Positions 7,916 to 16,141 of a stretch of DNA of 56,930 bases are shown piece by piece. Origin of the DNA: Micromonospora yasonensis (lineage in GTDB: Bacteria > Actinomycetota > Actinomycetes > Mycobacteriales > Micromonosporaceae); contig NZ_JAPDPH010000019.1 of assembly GCF_026013475.1 (NCBI RefSeq), forward strand, positions 1 through 56,930, read 5' to 3'. The notes under the pieces are model-generated. The model was not told the DNA's origin and made no database searches. It worked only from the letters and a program-made list of their open reading frames with translations. The position numbers and the translations under genes are program-made. Every line of letters begins with the position of its first letter. The stretch's first letter is position 1.

Positions 7916-9148
7916 GTGATCGAGCGACAGCAGGCCGAGCAACTCGCCGCCGTCTGGGCGCAGCGGGATTCCGAACGCTTGGGATTCCCGTGCACTCCGC
8001 TGGTCGAAGAGTTCGACCTCGGCTACCTGATCACCTCACGTGTGTCGACCGACGCCCGCGCCCTTCCGGGAGACCTGCCCACCATGGTCGTGGACAAGGA
8101 GACCGGCGAGGTGTCGACCTGGCCCCGCCTGCCGTTCCCGGCGGTGGCACAGCTGTTCCGCCAGCGCCGGCCGGCCACGCCGCGCGCACCGCGCACCGTC
8201 GACCCGGCGAGCCAACTGCTTCGCGAGATCAGCCGGCTCCCCACGCCCGGTGCCGCCGCGCATCTCACCCTCGACGGCCGGATCCACGTGGCGCACGGGG
8301 CGAAGGGAGATGTCGAGCTGCACCACCACCCGCTCGTACGGTCCTATCTGGACGCGCTGCCCGCCGGCCACCTGGTTCGAGGCGGCGAGCGGCACGCCGA
8401 GATGATCGTCATCTCCGACGTGCTGCACGAACAGGACCATGACAGAGCCACCGATGGCCTTCCCCCAATCGGTCTGGAGGAGGCAAGGGCGGTCCTCGGC
8501 AACAGCCGGATCGAGTTTTTCCGGTTGCGCGAGGTAGGCGACACGTTCGGTGGGCCAGCAAAGGTGCCCTGTGCCTCGTGCACCAATTTCCTGGTGCAGT
8601 TCAACGCACTTCCGTGGTCGACCCTGGCCTACGCCGAAGAATGGAGGTCGCAGCCTCAGGTCGACCCCGAGCCGGGGCGGTTCCCCACCGATGTCACCAA
8701 CGCGCTGGTGGAGGCGGGCTGGCGCCCGCACTTCGGCGACGAGGTGCTGGCCAGAGGCGCCGTTCGCGATGTGAGCGCGGTCAATGGCCGACGACATGCG
8801 CACGCTGTCTTCCCTGCCGCCATGCAGACACTCACCACGTTCCCAGGTCTGGAGAGCCGCCGGCAAGGTCCCGGTGAACAGGTATGGATTTCCCAGGTCG
8901 GCATTCGGCCGTGGGACCTGGCTTATACCGCCGACACCCTCGCCGACTTCGGCACGGTGCTCGGCGTACGGCTGTTTCCGCTGGGCACCGAGCGCGGTGA
9001 CAGCATCATCGCGGTCGACGAGCACGGACGGATCTTCGCGCTCGACCAGGCCGGCGAGTGGTTCCTGGGAGCGGACATCGACGCCGCTCTCACCACCCTG
9101 CTGCTCGGCCGCGCCCCCGCCCGCGTCCGGGACGACGGCACCTGGTGA
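7916..9148 (+). CDS. YrhB-like / YwqJ-like deaminase / SUKH-3-like fusion protein
   Basis: A 410-residue protein from a GTG start, divergent from the toxin operon. Residues 1-95 resemble the YrhB (Imm35-like) fold (LGYLITSR ... MVVDKETGEVSTWPRLP). Residues 100-245 look like a YwqJ-type nucleic-acid deaminase: H160-A-E162 supplies the zinc His and proton-shuttle Glu, and C219-A-S-C222 supplies the paired zinc Cys. Residues 255-400 look like a SUKH-3 domain (RFPTDVTNALVEAGWRPH ... ADFGTVLGVRLFPLG ... FALDQAGEWFLGADIDAAL). SUKH and YrhB domains are mostly immunity modules while YwqJ is a toxin-class deaminase, so the protein joins opposite roles. No secretion signal is seen. It is probably an intracellular immunity or defence protein with a captured deaminase fold. 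The domain calls come from motif reading. Confidence 0.8.
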   Translation: MIERQQAEQLAAVWAQRDSERLGFPCTPLVEEFDLGYLITSRVSTDARALPGDLPTMVVDKETGEVSTWPRLPFPAVAQLFRQRRPATPRAPRTVDPASQLLREISRLPTPGAAAHLTLDGRIHVAHGAKGDVELHHHPLVRSYLDALPAGHLVRGGERHAEMIVISDVLHEQDHDRATDGLPPIGLEEARAVLGNSRIEFFRLREVGDTFGGPAKVPCASCTNFLVQFNALPWSTLAYAEEWRSQPQVDPEPGRFPTDVTNALVEAGWRPHFGDEVLARGAVRDVSAVNGRRHAHAVFPAAMQTLTTFPGLESRRQGPGEQVWISQVGIRPWDLAYTADTLADFGTVLGVRLFPLGTERGDSIIAVDEHGRIFALDQAGEWFLGADIDAALTTLLLGRAPARVRDDGTW

Positions 9149-9252
9149 GCTTGCGTGGCTCGGCCGGCCGCGCTCGCTGGACGGACGCCGTCGCGCCACG
9201 CGGTCACCGCAGCCAGGAGTCGAGCAGGCACCCGCGGAGGGGGCGGCGCCAC

Positions 9253-10692
9253 CTACAACGCCAGCCCGGTCAACACCATGACGCGCGGCTCGGTGTAGTC
9301 GTCCATCGCGCTGCGCAGCCCTTCACGGCCGACGCCGGAGCCCTTCACCCCGCCGTACGGCATCTGGTCGGCCCGGTACGACGGCACGTCGCCGACGATC
9401 ACCCCGCCGACCTCCAAGGTCCGGGAGGCGAGGAAGGCGGTCTGCAGGTTGTGCGTGAACACGCCGGCCTGCAATCCGTACGCGGAGTCGTTGACGGCGG
9501 CGAACGCGGCCTGGTCGTCGGCGACCGGGGCGACCACCAGCACCGGCCCGAAGACCTCCTCTCGGCAGACCTTCGCGGATGCCGGCACACCGGAGAGCAC
9601 GGTCGGCGGGTAGGTGGCGCCCTCCCGGCGTCCGCCGACCTCGATGGTGGCGCCACCGGCGACCGCCTCGTCGACCCACGCCTCGACGCGTTCCGCCGCC
9701 TCGACGGAGACCAGCGGGCCGACGTCGGTCAGCTCCGAGGCGGGATCCCCGGCGCGCAACTCCTGGACCGCGGCGACCAGCCGGGGCAGGAAACCGTCAT
9801 AGATCCATTCGTGCACGTAGACCCGCTGGACGGCGATGCACGACTGCCCGGCCTGGTAGTTGGAGAAGGTGGCGATCCGGTGCGCGGCGAAGGTCAGGTC
9901 CTCGTCGGAGTTCCAGTCCTCGCAGATCACCGCCGCCGCGTTGCCGCCGAGCTCCAGGGTGACGTGCTTCTCGGGGGCGGCCCGGCGGATGGCCGCGCCG
10001 ACCGGCCCGGAGCCGGTGAACGACACCACCGGCAGCCGGGGGTCGGCGACCAGTTCCGCGGCCCGTTCATTGGGCAGCGGCAGCACCGAGAACATCCCCT
10101 CGGGCAGCGCGGTCTCGGCCAGGATCTCGCCGAGCAGCAGCGCCGACAGCGGGGTGGCGGGGGCCGGCTTGACGACGATCGGCGCGCCGACGGCGATGGC
10201 CGGGGCCACCTTGTGCGCGACCAGGTTGAGCGGGAAGTTGAACGGCGCGATCCCCAGCACGGGGCCGCGCGGCACCCGCCGGACCAGCGCGATCCGCCCG
10301 GTGGCGGCCGGGTCGGTGTCCAGGCGTTGCAGGTCGCCGGAGAAGCGCCGCGCCTCCTCGGCGGCCCAGCGGAAGGTGGAGACGGCCCGACCCACCTCGG
10401 CCTTCGCCCACTTGACCGGCTTGCCGTTCTCGGCGGTGATCAGCGCCGCGACCTCGTCGGCCCGCTCGGCGAGCCGGCGGGAGACGTGGTCCAGGGCGGC
10501 GGCGCGGACGTGCGCGGGCAGGGCCGCGGCCGCCGCGGCCACCCGGGCGGCGGCCGCGACGGCGGCTTCGACCTGGTCGGGCGTGGCGAGGGTGGTACGC
10601 CCCACCGTCCGGCCGTCGTACGGGTGGGTGACAGTCAGCTCGCCCTCACCGTGGGTGGGGCGGCCGGCTACATAGAAGGCGCTCGGCTCCAC
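9253..10692 (-). CDS. NAD(P)-dependent aldehyde dehydrogenase
   Basis: A 479-residue cytoplasmic aldehyde dehydrogenase from a GTG start. The cofactor-binding block is APFNFPLNLVAHKVAPAIAVG with VVKPAPATPLSALL. The general-base Glu lies in VTLELGGN and the catalytic Cys in YQAGQSCIAVQR. EEVFGPVLVVAPV and the C-terminal PYGGVKGSGVGREG segment are present, so the enzyme looks complete. Substrate is not readable from sequence. Its position divergent from the aminobutyraldehyde dehydrogenase/GABA transaminase pair makes succinate semialdehyde an attractive guess, completing GABA conversion to succinate, but the motifs also fit lactaldehyde- or phosphonoacetaldehyde-type branches. Expression could be controlled from the shared 10693-10834 intergenic region. 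Confidence 0.88.
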   Translation of the reverse strand: MEPSAFYVAGRPTHGEGELTVTHPYDGRTVGRTTLATPDQVEAAVAAAARVAAAAAALPAHVRAAALDHVSRRLAERADEVAALITAENGKPVKWAKAEVGRAVSTFRWAAEEARRFSGDLQRLDTDPAATGRIALVRRVPRGPVLGIAPFNFPLNLVAHKVAPAIAVGAPIVVKPAPATPLSALLLGEILAETALPEGMFSVLPLPNERAAELVADPRLPVVSFTGSGPVGAAIRRAAPEKHVTLELGGNAAAVICEDWNSDEDLTFAAHRIATFSNYQAGQSCIAVQRVYVHEWIYDGFLPRLVAAVQELRAGDPASELTDVGPLVSVEAAERVEAWVDEAVAGGATIEVGGRREGATYPPTVLSGVPASAKVCREEVFGPVLVVAPVADDQAAFAAVNDSAYGLQAGVFTHNLQTAFLASRTLEVGGVIVGDVPSYRADQMPYGGVKGSGVGREGLRSAMDDYTEPRVMVLTGLAL

Positions 10693-10783
10693 GTCCGGCA
10701 GCCTAGACCACCCTGGCTCACGCGGAAACAGTTGCTCAAGCCCTTGTCTGCCGCGAATTCAGTAGTCAAGATGGCAGTCAGAT

Positions 10784-10793
10784 TGCGATAACC
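10784..10793 (+). promoter_or_regulatory. TGCGATAACC element shared with the aminotransferase promoter
   Basis: The ten bases TGCGATAACC occur in the divergent region before the aminobutyraldehyde dehydrogenase gene and again at 27614-27623, before the class III aminotransferase gene of the same pathway. A common regulator site or promoter element is possible; no experimental support is available here. Confidence 0.3.
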
Positions 10794-10834
10794 TCCGCTG
10801 ACCCTTCCCCCGGCCATCCCTCGGAGACTTTCTG

Positions 10835-12271
10835 ATGAGCGATCAGCAGCAGCTGCGCAACTTCGTCAACGGCGAGTACGTCGATCCGGTGGACGGCGGC
10901 TACGCCGACCTGATCGACCCCTGCACCGGCGAGGTGTTCGCCCAGGCGCCGGTCTCCGGGGCGGCGGACGTGGACGCCGCGATGAAGGCCGCCGCCGCCG
11001 CGTTCGAGGGCTGGCGGGACGCCACTCCCGGCGAGCGGCAGAAGGCCCTGCTCAAGCTGGCCGACGCGGTGGAGGCCCGGGCGGCGGAGCTGGTCGACGC
11101 CGAGGTGCGCAACACCGGCAAGCCGCGCCAGCTCACCGCTGACGAGGAGCTGCCGCCGTCGGTGGACCAGTTCCGCTTCTTCGCCGGGGCGGCCCGGCTG
11201 CTGGAGGGGCGCTCGGCCGGCGAGTACATGGCCGGCCACACCTCGTACGTGCGGCGCGAGCCGATCGGCGTCTGTGCCCAGGTCACCCCGTGGAACTACC
11301 CGCTGATGATGGCGGTCTGGAAGATCGCTCCGGCGCTGGCGGCCGGCAACACGGTGGTGCTCAAGCCGTCGGACACCACCCCGGTGTCGACCCTGCTGCT
11401 GGCCGAGATCGCGGCCGAGTTCCTCCCGCCGGGCGTGTTCAACGTGGTCTGCGGCGACCGGGACACCGGCCGCGCCCTAGTCGCCCACCCGACCCCGCAG
11501 TTCGTGTCGATCACCGGCTCGACCCGGGCCGGCATGGAGGTCGCCGCCGCGGCGGCCCCAGACCTGAAGCGGACGCACCTGGAGCTGGGCGGCAAGGCCC
11601 CCGTGGTGATCTTCGACGACGCCGACATCGCGGCGGCGGCCGAGGCGATCGCGGTGGGCGGCTACTTCAACGCCGGCCAGGACTGCACGGCCGCCACCCG
11701 GGTGCTCGCCGGCCCCGGCATCTACGACGACTTCGTGGCGGCCCTCGCCGAGCAGGCCCGGAACACGAAGACCGGCGCGCCGGACGACGAGGACGTGCTC
11801 TACGGCCCGCTGAACAACGCCAACCAGCTCGCCCGGGTACGCGGGTTCGTGGACCGGCTGCCGGACCACGCGAACGTCGAGGCCGGGGGATCCCGACAGG
11901 GGACGCGGGGTTACTTCTACGCCCCCACGGTCGTCAGTGGAGTGCGGCAGGACGACGAGATCATCCAGGACGAGGTGTTCGGCCCGGTGATCAGTGTGCA
12001 GCGCTTCTCGGACGAGGACGAGGCGGTGCGCTGGGCCAACGGCGTGGACTACGGCCTGTCCGCGTCGGTCTGGACGAAGGACCACGGCCGGGCGATGCGG
12101 ATGACCCGGCGGCTCGACTTCGGCTGCGTCTGGGTGAACACCCACATCCCGTTCGTCTCCGAGATGCCGCACGGCGGCTTCAAGCACTCCGGGCACGGCA
12201 AGGACCTCTCGGTCTACAGCCTGGAGGACTACACCCGGATCAAGCACGTCATGCACAACATCGAGGGCTGA
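10835..12271 (+). CDS. Aminobutyraldehyde dehydrogenase
   Basis: A 478-residue aldehyde dehydrogenase (MSDQQQLRNFVNGEYVDPVD) of the PatD/betaine-aldehyde type. It should oxidise 4-aminobutyraldehyde from putrescine to GABA with NAD+. Visible motifs are the TPWNYPLMMAVWKIAPALAAGN cofactor loop, SITGSTRAG, the general-base Glu in HLELGGKAP, the nucleophile Cys in FNAGQDCTAATR, DEVFGPVIS and the C-terminal GGFKHSGHGKD. The length is full. An AT-richer divergent region with a GGAG-type ribosome site precedes ATG 10835. The stop lies five bases before the GABA transaminase start, so the two are co-transcribed and catalyse consecutive steps. The aldehyde specificity is inferred from motif likeness plus context. 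Confidence 0.85.
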   Translation: MSDQQQLRNFVNGEYVDPVDGGYADLIDPCTGEVFAQAPVSGAADVDAAMKAAAAAFEGWRDATPGERQKALLKLADAVEARAAELVDAEVRNTGKPRQLTADEELPPSVDQFRFFAGAARLLEGRSAGEYMAGHTSYVRREPIGVCAQVTPWNYPLMMAVWKIAPALAAGNTVVLKPSDTTPVSTLLLAEIAAEFLPPGVFNVVCGDRDTGRALVAHPTPQFVSITGSTRAGMEVAAAAAPDLKRTHLELGGKAPVVIFDDADIAAAAEAIAVGGYFNAGQDCTAATRVLAGPGIYDDFVAALAEQARNTKTGAPDDEDVLYGPLNNANQLARVRGFVDRLPDHANVEAGGSRQGTRGYFYAPTVVSGVRQDDEIIQDEVFGPVISVQRFSDEDEAVRWANGVDYGLSASVWTKDHGRAMRMTRRLDFGCVWVNTHIPFVSEMPHGGFKHSGHGKDLSVYSLEDYTRIKHVMHNIEG

Positions 12272-12276
12272 TACCT

Positions 12277-13548
12277 ATGGCTTCTTCCGACGAGCTGCAC
12301 AAGCGCCGGAGCGCGGCGGTGGCCCGGGGCGTGGGCAGCACGATCACGTCCTACGTGGACCGTGCGGGCGGTGGCACCGTCACCGACGTCGACGGGCGGG
12401 AGTGGATCGACTTCGCCGCCGGCATCGCGGTCGCCAACGTGGGCAACTCCGCCCCGAAAGTGGTCGAGGCGGTGCAGGCGCAGGTGGAGCGCTTCACCCA
12501 CACCTGCTTCATGGTCGCCCCCTACGAGTCGTACGTGGCGGTCTGCGAGCAGCTCAATGCGCTGACCCCGGGCGAGTTCGAGAAGCGCTCGGCGCTGTTC
12601 AACTCCGGCGCCGAGGCGGTGGAGAACGCCGTCAAGATCGCCCGGCACGCGACCGGGCGGCCGGCGGTGGTGGTCTTCGACCACGCGTACCACGGCCGAA
12701 CGAACCTGACCATGGCGCTGACCGCGAAGAACATGCCGTACAAGCACCGGTTCGGGCCGTTCGCCGGGGAGGTCTACCGGGTGCCGATGTCGTATCCGCT
12801 ACGCGACGGCGGGCTGGACGGGGCGACCGCCGCGGCCCGGGCGATCGAGATGGTGGAGAAGCAGGTCGGCGCGGAGAACGTGGCCGCGCTGCTGATCGAG
12901 CCGATCCAGGGCGAGGGCGGTTTCGTGGTACCGGCCGAGGGCTTCCTGCCGGCGCTGCGCCAGTGGGCGACCGCCACCGGGGTGGTCTTCGTCGCCGACG
13001 AGATCCAGACCGGGTTCTGCCGTACCGGCGACTGGTTCGCCTGCCAGCACGAGGGCGTCGAACCGGACCTGATCACCCTGGCCAAGGGCATCGCCGGTGG
13101 CCTGCCGCTGGCGGCGGTGACCGGCCGGGCGGAGCTGATGGACGCGGTGCACGTCGGCGGCCTCGGCGGCACGTACGGGGGCAACCCGATCGCCTGCGCG
13201 GCTGCCCTGGCCGCCATCGAGACCATGCACGAGCTGGATCTGGCCGCCGCCGCCCGGCGGATCGGCCAGGTGCTGGGCGACCGGCTGCGCGCGGTCGCCG
13301 CCCGCGACCCGCGGATCGCCGAGGTACGCGGCCGCGGCGCCATGCTCGCCGTGGAGATCGTGCAGCCCGGCACCCTCACCCCGGACCCGGCCGCCACGGC
13401 GGCGATCTCGGCCGCCTGTCACGCAGCCGGCCTGCTCACCCTCACCTGCGGCACGTACGGCAACGTGTTGCGCTTCCTGCCCCCGCTCGTCATCTCCGAC
13501 GACGAACTGGCGCGTGGCCTCGACATCCTGGAAGCCGCCTTCGACTGA
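12277..13548 (+). CDS. gabT: 4-aminobutyrate--2-oxoglutarate transaminase
   Basis: A 423-residue class III PLP aminotransferase that transfers the GABA amino group to 2-oxoglutarate, giving succinate semialdehyde. Family features are LFNSGAEAVENAVKIARHATG (cofactor phosphate site), VVVFDHAYHGRTNLTMALT, LLIEPIQGEGGF, the Asp of VFVADEIQTGFCRTG that contacts the PLP ring, the Schiff-base Lys in LITLAKGIAGGLPLAA, and GTYGGNPIACAAALA. ATG 12277 is five bases past the dehydrogenase stop; the same frame is open further upstream but only as a shadow of that gene. A perfect hairpin follows the stop. Confidence 0.93.
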   Translation: MASSDELHKRRSAAVARGVGSTITSYVDRAGGGTVTDVDGREWIDFAAGIAVANVGNSAPKVVEAVQAQVERFTHTCFMVAPYESYVAVCEQLNALTPGEFEKRSALFNSGAEAVENAVKIARHATGRPAVVVFDHAYHGRTNLTMALTAKNMPYKHRFGPFAGEVYRVPMSYPLRDGGLDGATAAARAIEMVEKQVGAENVAALLIEPIQGEGGFVVPAEGFLPALRQWATATGVVFVADEIQTGFCRTGDWFACQHEGVEPDLITLAKGIAGGLPLAAVTGRAELMDAVHVGGLGGTYGGNPIACAAALAAIETMHELDLAAAARRIGQVLGDRLRAVAARDPRIAEVRGRGAMLAVEIVQPGTLTPDPAATAAISAACHAAGLLTLTCGTYGNVLRFLPPLVISDDELARGLDILEAAFD

Positions 13549-13567
13549 CCCGGTCAGCCCGGATCGT

Positions 13568-13615
13568 GGAACACCATGGGCGTCGATCCCCCCAAGGTGC
13601 CGCCCATGGTGTTCC
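13568..13615. terminator. Perfect 15-bp hairpin after gabT
   Basis: Arms GGAACACCATGGGCG (13568-13582) and CGCCCATGGTGTTCC (13601-13615) are exact inverse complements with an 18-base loop. The hairpin lies 20 bases after gabT and before the stop of the convergent gene at 13677, so it can end transcription from both sides. There is no U-tract, as is usual in such GC-rich genomes. Confidence 0.7.
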
Positions 13616-13676
13616 GCCCACCGCCGCGACCGGCCCCACCCGCCCGGGCGGCGCCAGCACCGAACGACACCCGGCC

Positions 13677-14114
13677 CTAGAGGCAGATCCAGCAGTACGC
13701 GTCCATCCCGTCGGCGAGCGCCGCGCGCGCGACCCGGCGCAACTCCTCGACCAGTTCGGTGAGGAACTCCACGTCGGCACCGCCCCACCACTCCTCGGCG
13801 GTGGCCCACACGACGGCGACCTGCCCGATCCGATCGTCGGGCAGCGCGGCCAGGTCGGCGACGAAGTCCGGCTTGAGCCGGAGCAGGTAAGGCCCCTCGT
13901 CATCGTTGTCGTCGACCCGCTCGTCGTCGGCGTAGCGGGTTTCGGTGGACGCGTCGAGCGCGCCGTGCCGGACCGCCTCCCATAGCGCTCCACCCAGGAC
14001 GCTCGGTTCGACGAACTTGGCGCGCACCGGGTCCAGGTCGTCGCCCGGGCCGTGCTCGGCCGCGGCCCGGGCCTGCTCCGGGGTGGCCGGGAAGTAGTCG
14101 GTGAGGATGCCCAC
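13677..14114 (-). CDS. Conserved hypothetical protein
   Basis: A 145-residue acidic cytoplasmic protein starting from GTG 14114 (VGILTDYFPATPEQARAAAEHGP). The frame extends to 14168, but the conserved-looking text starts at this GTG. It contains an ALWEAVRHGALDAS segment, a run of Asp/Glu (DDERVDDNDDEG) and a Trp-rich helix (VVWATAEEWWGGADVEFLTELVEELRRVA), and ends AYCWICL. I recall similar GILTDYF-starting proteins of unknown role in actinomycetes but can assign no function. It is convergent with gabT across a terminator hairpin. Confidence 0.7.
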   Translation of the reverse strand: MGILTDYFPATPEQARAAAEHGPGDDLDPVRAKFVEPSVLGGALWEAVRHGALDASTETRYADDERVDDNDDEGPYLLRLKPDFVADLAALPDDRIGQVAVVWATAEEWWGGADVEFLTELVEELRRVARAALADGMDAYCWICL

Positions 14115-14170
14115 GCGCGGGACGCTACGGCCCACCTCTGACAAGTCAGCTCGTCGACAGGCCACCACGA

Positions 14171-14356
14171 CGCCCCACCCTGGCGGTGGTCCGGGCCAGC
14201 CACACCGACCGCCAGTCCACCCTCCTGGCGCGGGTCGACGGGGTGGTCGATCCGGAGTGGACGGTGCACGACGTGACCCTGGAGGACCTCATCCTGGCCT
14301 ACCTCGGCGACGGCGAGACCACGGCCGACCGCACGGAGTGGGAGGTGCCCGCGTGA
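14171..14356 (+). pseudogene. Remnant: C-terminus of an ABC transporter ATP-binding protein
   Basis: The frame ending at TGA 14354-14356 reads TLAVVRASHTDRQSTLLARV, then PEWTVHDVTLEDLILAYLGDG. This is the usual C-terminal tail of actinobacterial ABC ATPases (VTLEDLVLAYL), with no Walker or signature motif upstream. The sequence before about 14171 loses similarity and runs into the promoter side of the gene at 14114. The nucleotide-binding domain has evidently been deleted. The stop overlaps the GTG of the permease fragment (GTGA), preserving the original operon junction. Confidence 0.6.
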
Positions 14357-14634
14357 TCTGGCTGGCCTGGCGGCAACACCGCAAGCAACTGCTGTTCACC
14401 CTCCTCGGGTTCGCGGCACTCGCCGCGCTGATGATCCCGATCGGCCTGTCGATGCGGCACACCTTCGCCGACCTCGGACTGCCCGACTGCGTCCGCGAGA
14501 TGGCCCGCGCCGACGTGGCCCCGGCGACCATGGAGCGCTGCGACGGGGCGTTCCGCCAGTTCACCAACCGGTACGGCAGCCTGAACCTGGACCTGCTCTA
14601 CCTCGCCCTCCGCCGGATCCGCCGCGTCGCCTGA
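14353..14634 (+). pseudogene. Remnant: N-terminus of an ABC transporter permease
   Basis: GTG 14353 opens a 93-residue frame beginning VIWLAWRQHRKQLLFTLLGF, then a transmembrane helix (AALAALMIPIGLSM) and an external segment with cysteines (LPDCVREMARADVAPATMERC). This matches the start of drug-export-type permeases found downstream of such ATPases, normally about 300 residues with six helices. Here the frame ends after LALRRIRRVA, with the remaining helices lost. Together with the ATPase stub it marks a former two-gene ABC exporter. Confidence 0.6.
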
Positions 14635-14772
14635 CGGCACCGGCAGGCATCGTTCAGCACCAACCCGACCGGGCGACAATTCTGAATTTTATCCGCTTAC
14701 TGCCTCTTTGTGCCGTCTGATGAGCGTGCGAGCGGGACCCGTCGGTCAACGGGCTGGGCCGAGCGCCCTGCG

Positions 14773-14814
14773 GACCGGTCCGGGTGGTGGAGGTGCGCCC
14801 CACCCGGACCGGTC
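14773..14814 (-). terminator. Perfect 15-bp hairpin after the SCO6745-like gene
   Basis: Arms GACCGGTCCGGGTGG (14773-14787) and CCACCCGGACCGGTC (14800-14814) are exact inverse complements around a 12-base loop. The hairpin lies six bases past the stop of the minus-strand gene at 14821, the position expected of an intrinsic terminator. Confidence 0.7.
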
Positions 14815-14820
14815 GACCCG

Positions 14821-15678
14821 TCAGTCGCGTCGGATGCCCAGCGTGCTGCGCTCCGGCAGCATCCCGGAGGCCACCACCGCCCCGGTCACCGGCGCGACGA
14901 GTTGGGCGAACCGGCCGACGGCTGGACCGAGCGCCTGCCAGGGCGCGGCGGCCAACTCGTCCGTACGCCGCTCGACCTCGTCGCGGAGCCGGCGGCCGGC
15001 CTCGGTGGCGGTGCCGTCGGCGTCGACCAGGCCCCGGGCGGCGAGCCGCTCGCGGGCCGCGGCCCACTCCGGTTCGGTCCAGCGGCGGCTGGCGAAGACC
15101 TCCACCGGGGCGGCCCCGACGGCAGCGAACGAGACCAGCGCCTCGGCCGGGTCGAGCCCGGCGGTGAGCAGAGCCGCCACGTGCCCGTCGCCGCGGTGCT
15201 CGCGCAGGATGGTGGCGGCCTGCCAGAGGGCGAGGTGCGGCGCGTCCGGCCAGGGCAGGTCGGCGTTGGCGGCGGCCAACGGACGCCCGGCCAGGTCGGC
15301 GGCCTGCACGGCGCGCCGGGCCAGCGCGGACGCCTCGGCCAGCTCGGGCGAATCCACCCGGTCGCCGAGCAGGCGCCGCAGGGCGCGGTCCACCCCGGAC
15401 AGCCGGGCGTCGAGGACCTTGGCCGGCTCGGCGGTGGCCCAGACCGCCGGCACGTACTCCGCGACCATGCGCGGGCTGAAGCTGTAGTAGGTGGCGGTGA
15501 CCAGCGCGGGCCCGGCCGTGCCGAGCGGCGCCGAGCGGAGGGCGAAGTAGCCGGGCCACCGTTCGTCGGTCGGCAGGCCGAGCGCGGCGGCCTCCTCGGT
15601 CAGTTCGGACGCGTAGTAGACCACCGCGTGCACGGGCTCGATCAGCTGCCACAGCTTGCGGACCATCGTCAGTTCCAC
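14821..15678 (-). CDS. SCO6745-family protein
   Basis: A 285-residue soluble protein (MELTMVRKLWQLIEPVHAVVYYASEL). The N-terminal block WQLIEPVHAVVYYA, then YFALRSAPLGTAGPALVTATYYSFSP, matches the actinobacterial SCO6745 (SalK-like) family as I remember it. The C-terminal half contains a winged-helix-like segment (WTEPEWAAARERLAARGLVDADGTATEAGRRLRDEVERRTDEL), similar to MarR-type domains without a clear dimer interface. The biochemical role of the family is not established to my knowledge. Two palindromic boxes lie 24-72 bases before the ATG, consistent with autoregulation or control by a MarR/TetR regulator elsewhere. A strong hairpin follows the gene. Confidence 0.75.
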   Translation of the reverse strand: MELTMVRKLWQLIEPVHAVVYYASELTEEAAALGLPTDERWPGYFALRSAPLGTAGPALVTATYYSFSPRMVAEYVPAVWATAEPAKVLDARLSGVDRALRRLLGDRVDSPELAEASALARRAVQAADLAGRPLAAANADLPWPDAPHLALWQAATILREHRGDGHVAALLTAGLDPAEALVSFAAVGAAPVEVFASRRWTEPEWAAARERLAARGLVDADGTATEAGRRLRDEVERRTDELAAAPWQALGPAVGRFAQLVAPVTGAVVASGMLPERSTLGIRRD

Positions 15679-15701
15679 GCCAGCCTCCCCAGGAGTGTCA
15701 T

Positions 15702-15750
15702 CTTGTCGATGTCAAGTTTCACCGGGCGACACCAACTTGTCAATGACAAG
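15702..15750. promoter_or_regulatory. Two palindromic operator-like boxes upstream of the SCO6745-like gene
   Basis: CTTGTCAATGACAAG at 15736-15750 is a perfect 7-1-7 palindrome. CTTGTCGATGTCAAG at 15702-15716 is a two-mismatch copy. They start 34 bp apart, about three helical turns, on the same face of the helix and immediately before the gene start at 15678. This is typical of a cooperative repressor site overlapping a promoter. Confidence 0.6.
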
Positions 15751-15791
15751 ATGGGCCCGGCATCGTGCCGGGCCCATCCGTCGGGAGAAAC

Positions 15792-16007
15792 TCAGATGTC
15801 GTTGTGCCAGCCGTGCTTGATCGCCCCGGCCGGCCGCGGCTCACCCTTGGCGAGCACCCGCCAGAACCGGTCCGGCTCCGCGTGGTCGCGCAGCGACAGC
15901 TCCACGCCGACCCGTACCCGCCGGTCGTCGGGCACCCAGGCGACCAGGTGGCGGTCGCCGCTGACCAACTGGAGCTGCACCAACATCCGTTCCCGCGTCC
16001 CGACCAT
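15792..16007 (-). CDS. Small conserved hypothetical protein
   Basis: A 71-residue protein ([20 protein letters not shown]) with alternating hydrophobic residues suggesting a small beta-sheet domain ([21 protein letters not shown]) and a conserved-looking tail ([25 protein letters not shown]). ATG 16007 has AAGGG eight bases upstream; ATG 15986 (MLVQLQL) is a second option, and the frame is open to 16079. Codon use is typical of the genome. I recall similar short proteins in Micromonosporaceae but know no function. Confidence 0.6.
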   Translation of the reverse strand: MVGTRERMLVQLQLVSGDRHLVAWVPDDRRVRVGVELSLRDHAEPDRFWRVLAKGEPRPAGAIKHGWHNDI

Positions 16008-16141
16008 CACGACCACCCTTCCCCTGCCCTGGCCCGCCCCCTGCCGGCCGACGAACAGGATGGGCGCCGGTCGATCCATCAGGCAACCGGTATTGGCGAT
16101 CGGCGGTGAGCTGGGTCACCATGGGCGCGAGGAGGTCGCCG

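Noticed and set aside
9149..9252. Possible terminator between convergent genes at 9148 and 9253
   Set aside because: I could not find a stem longer than six bases with consistent pairing.
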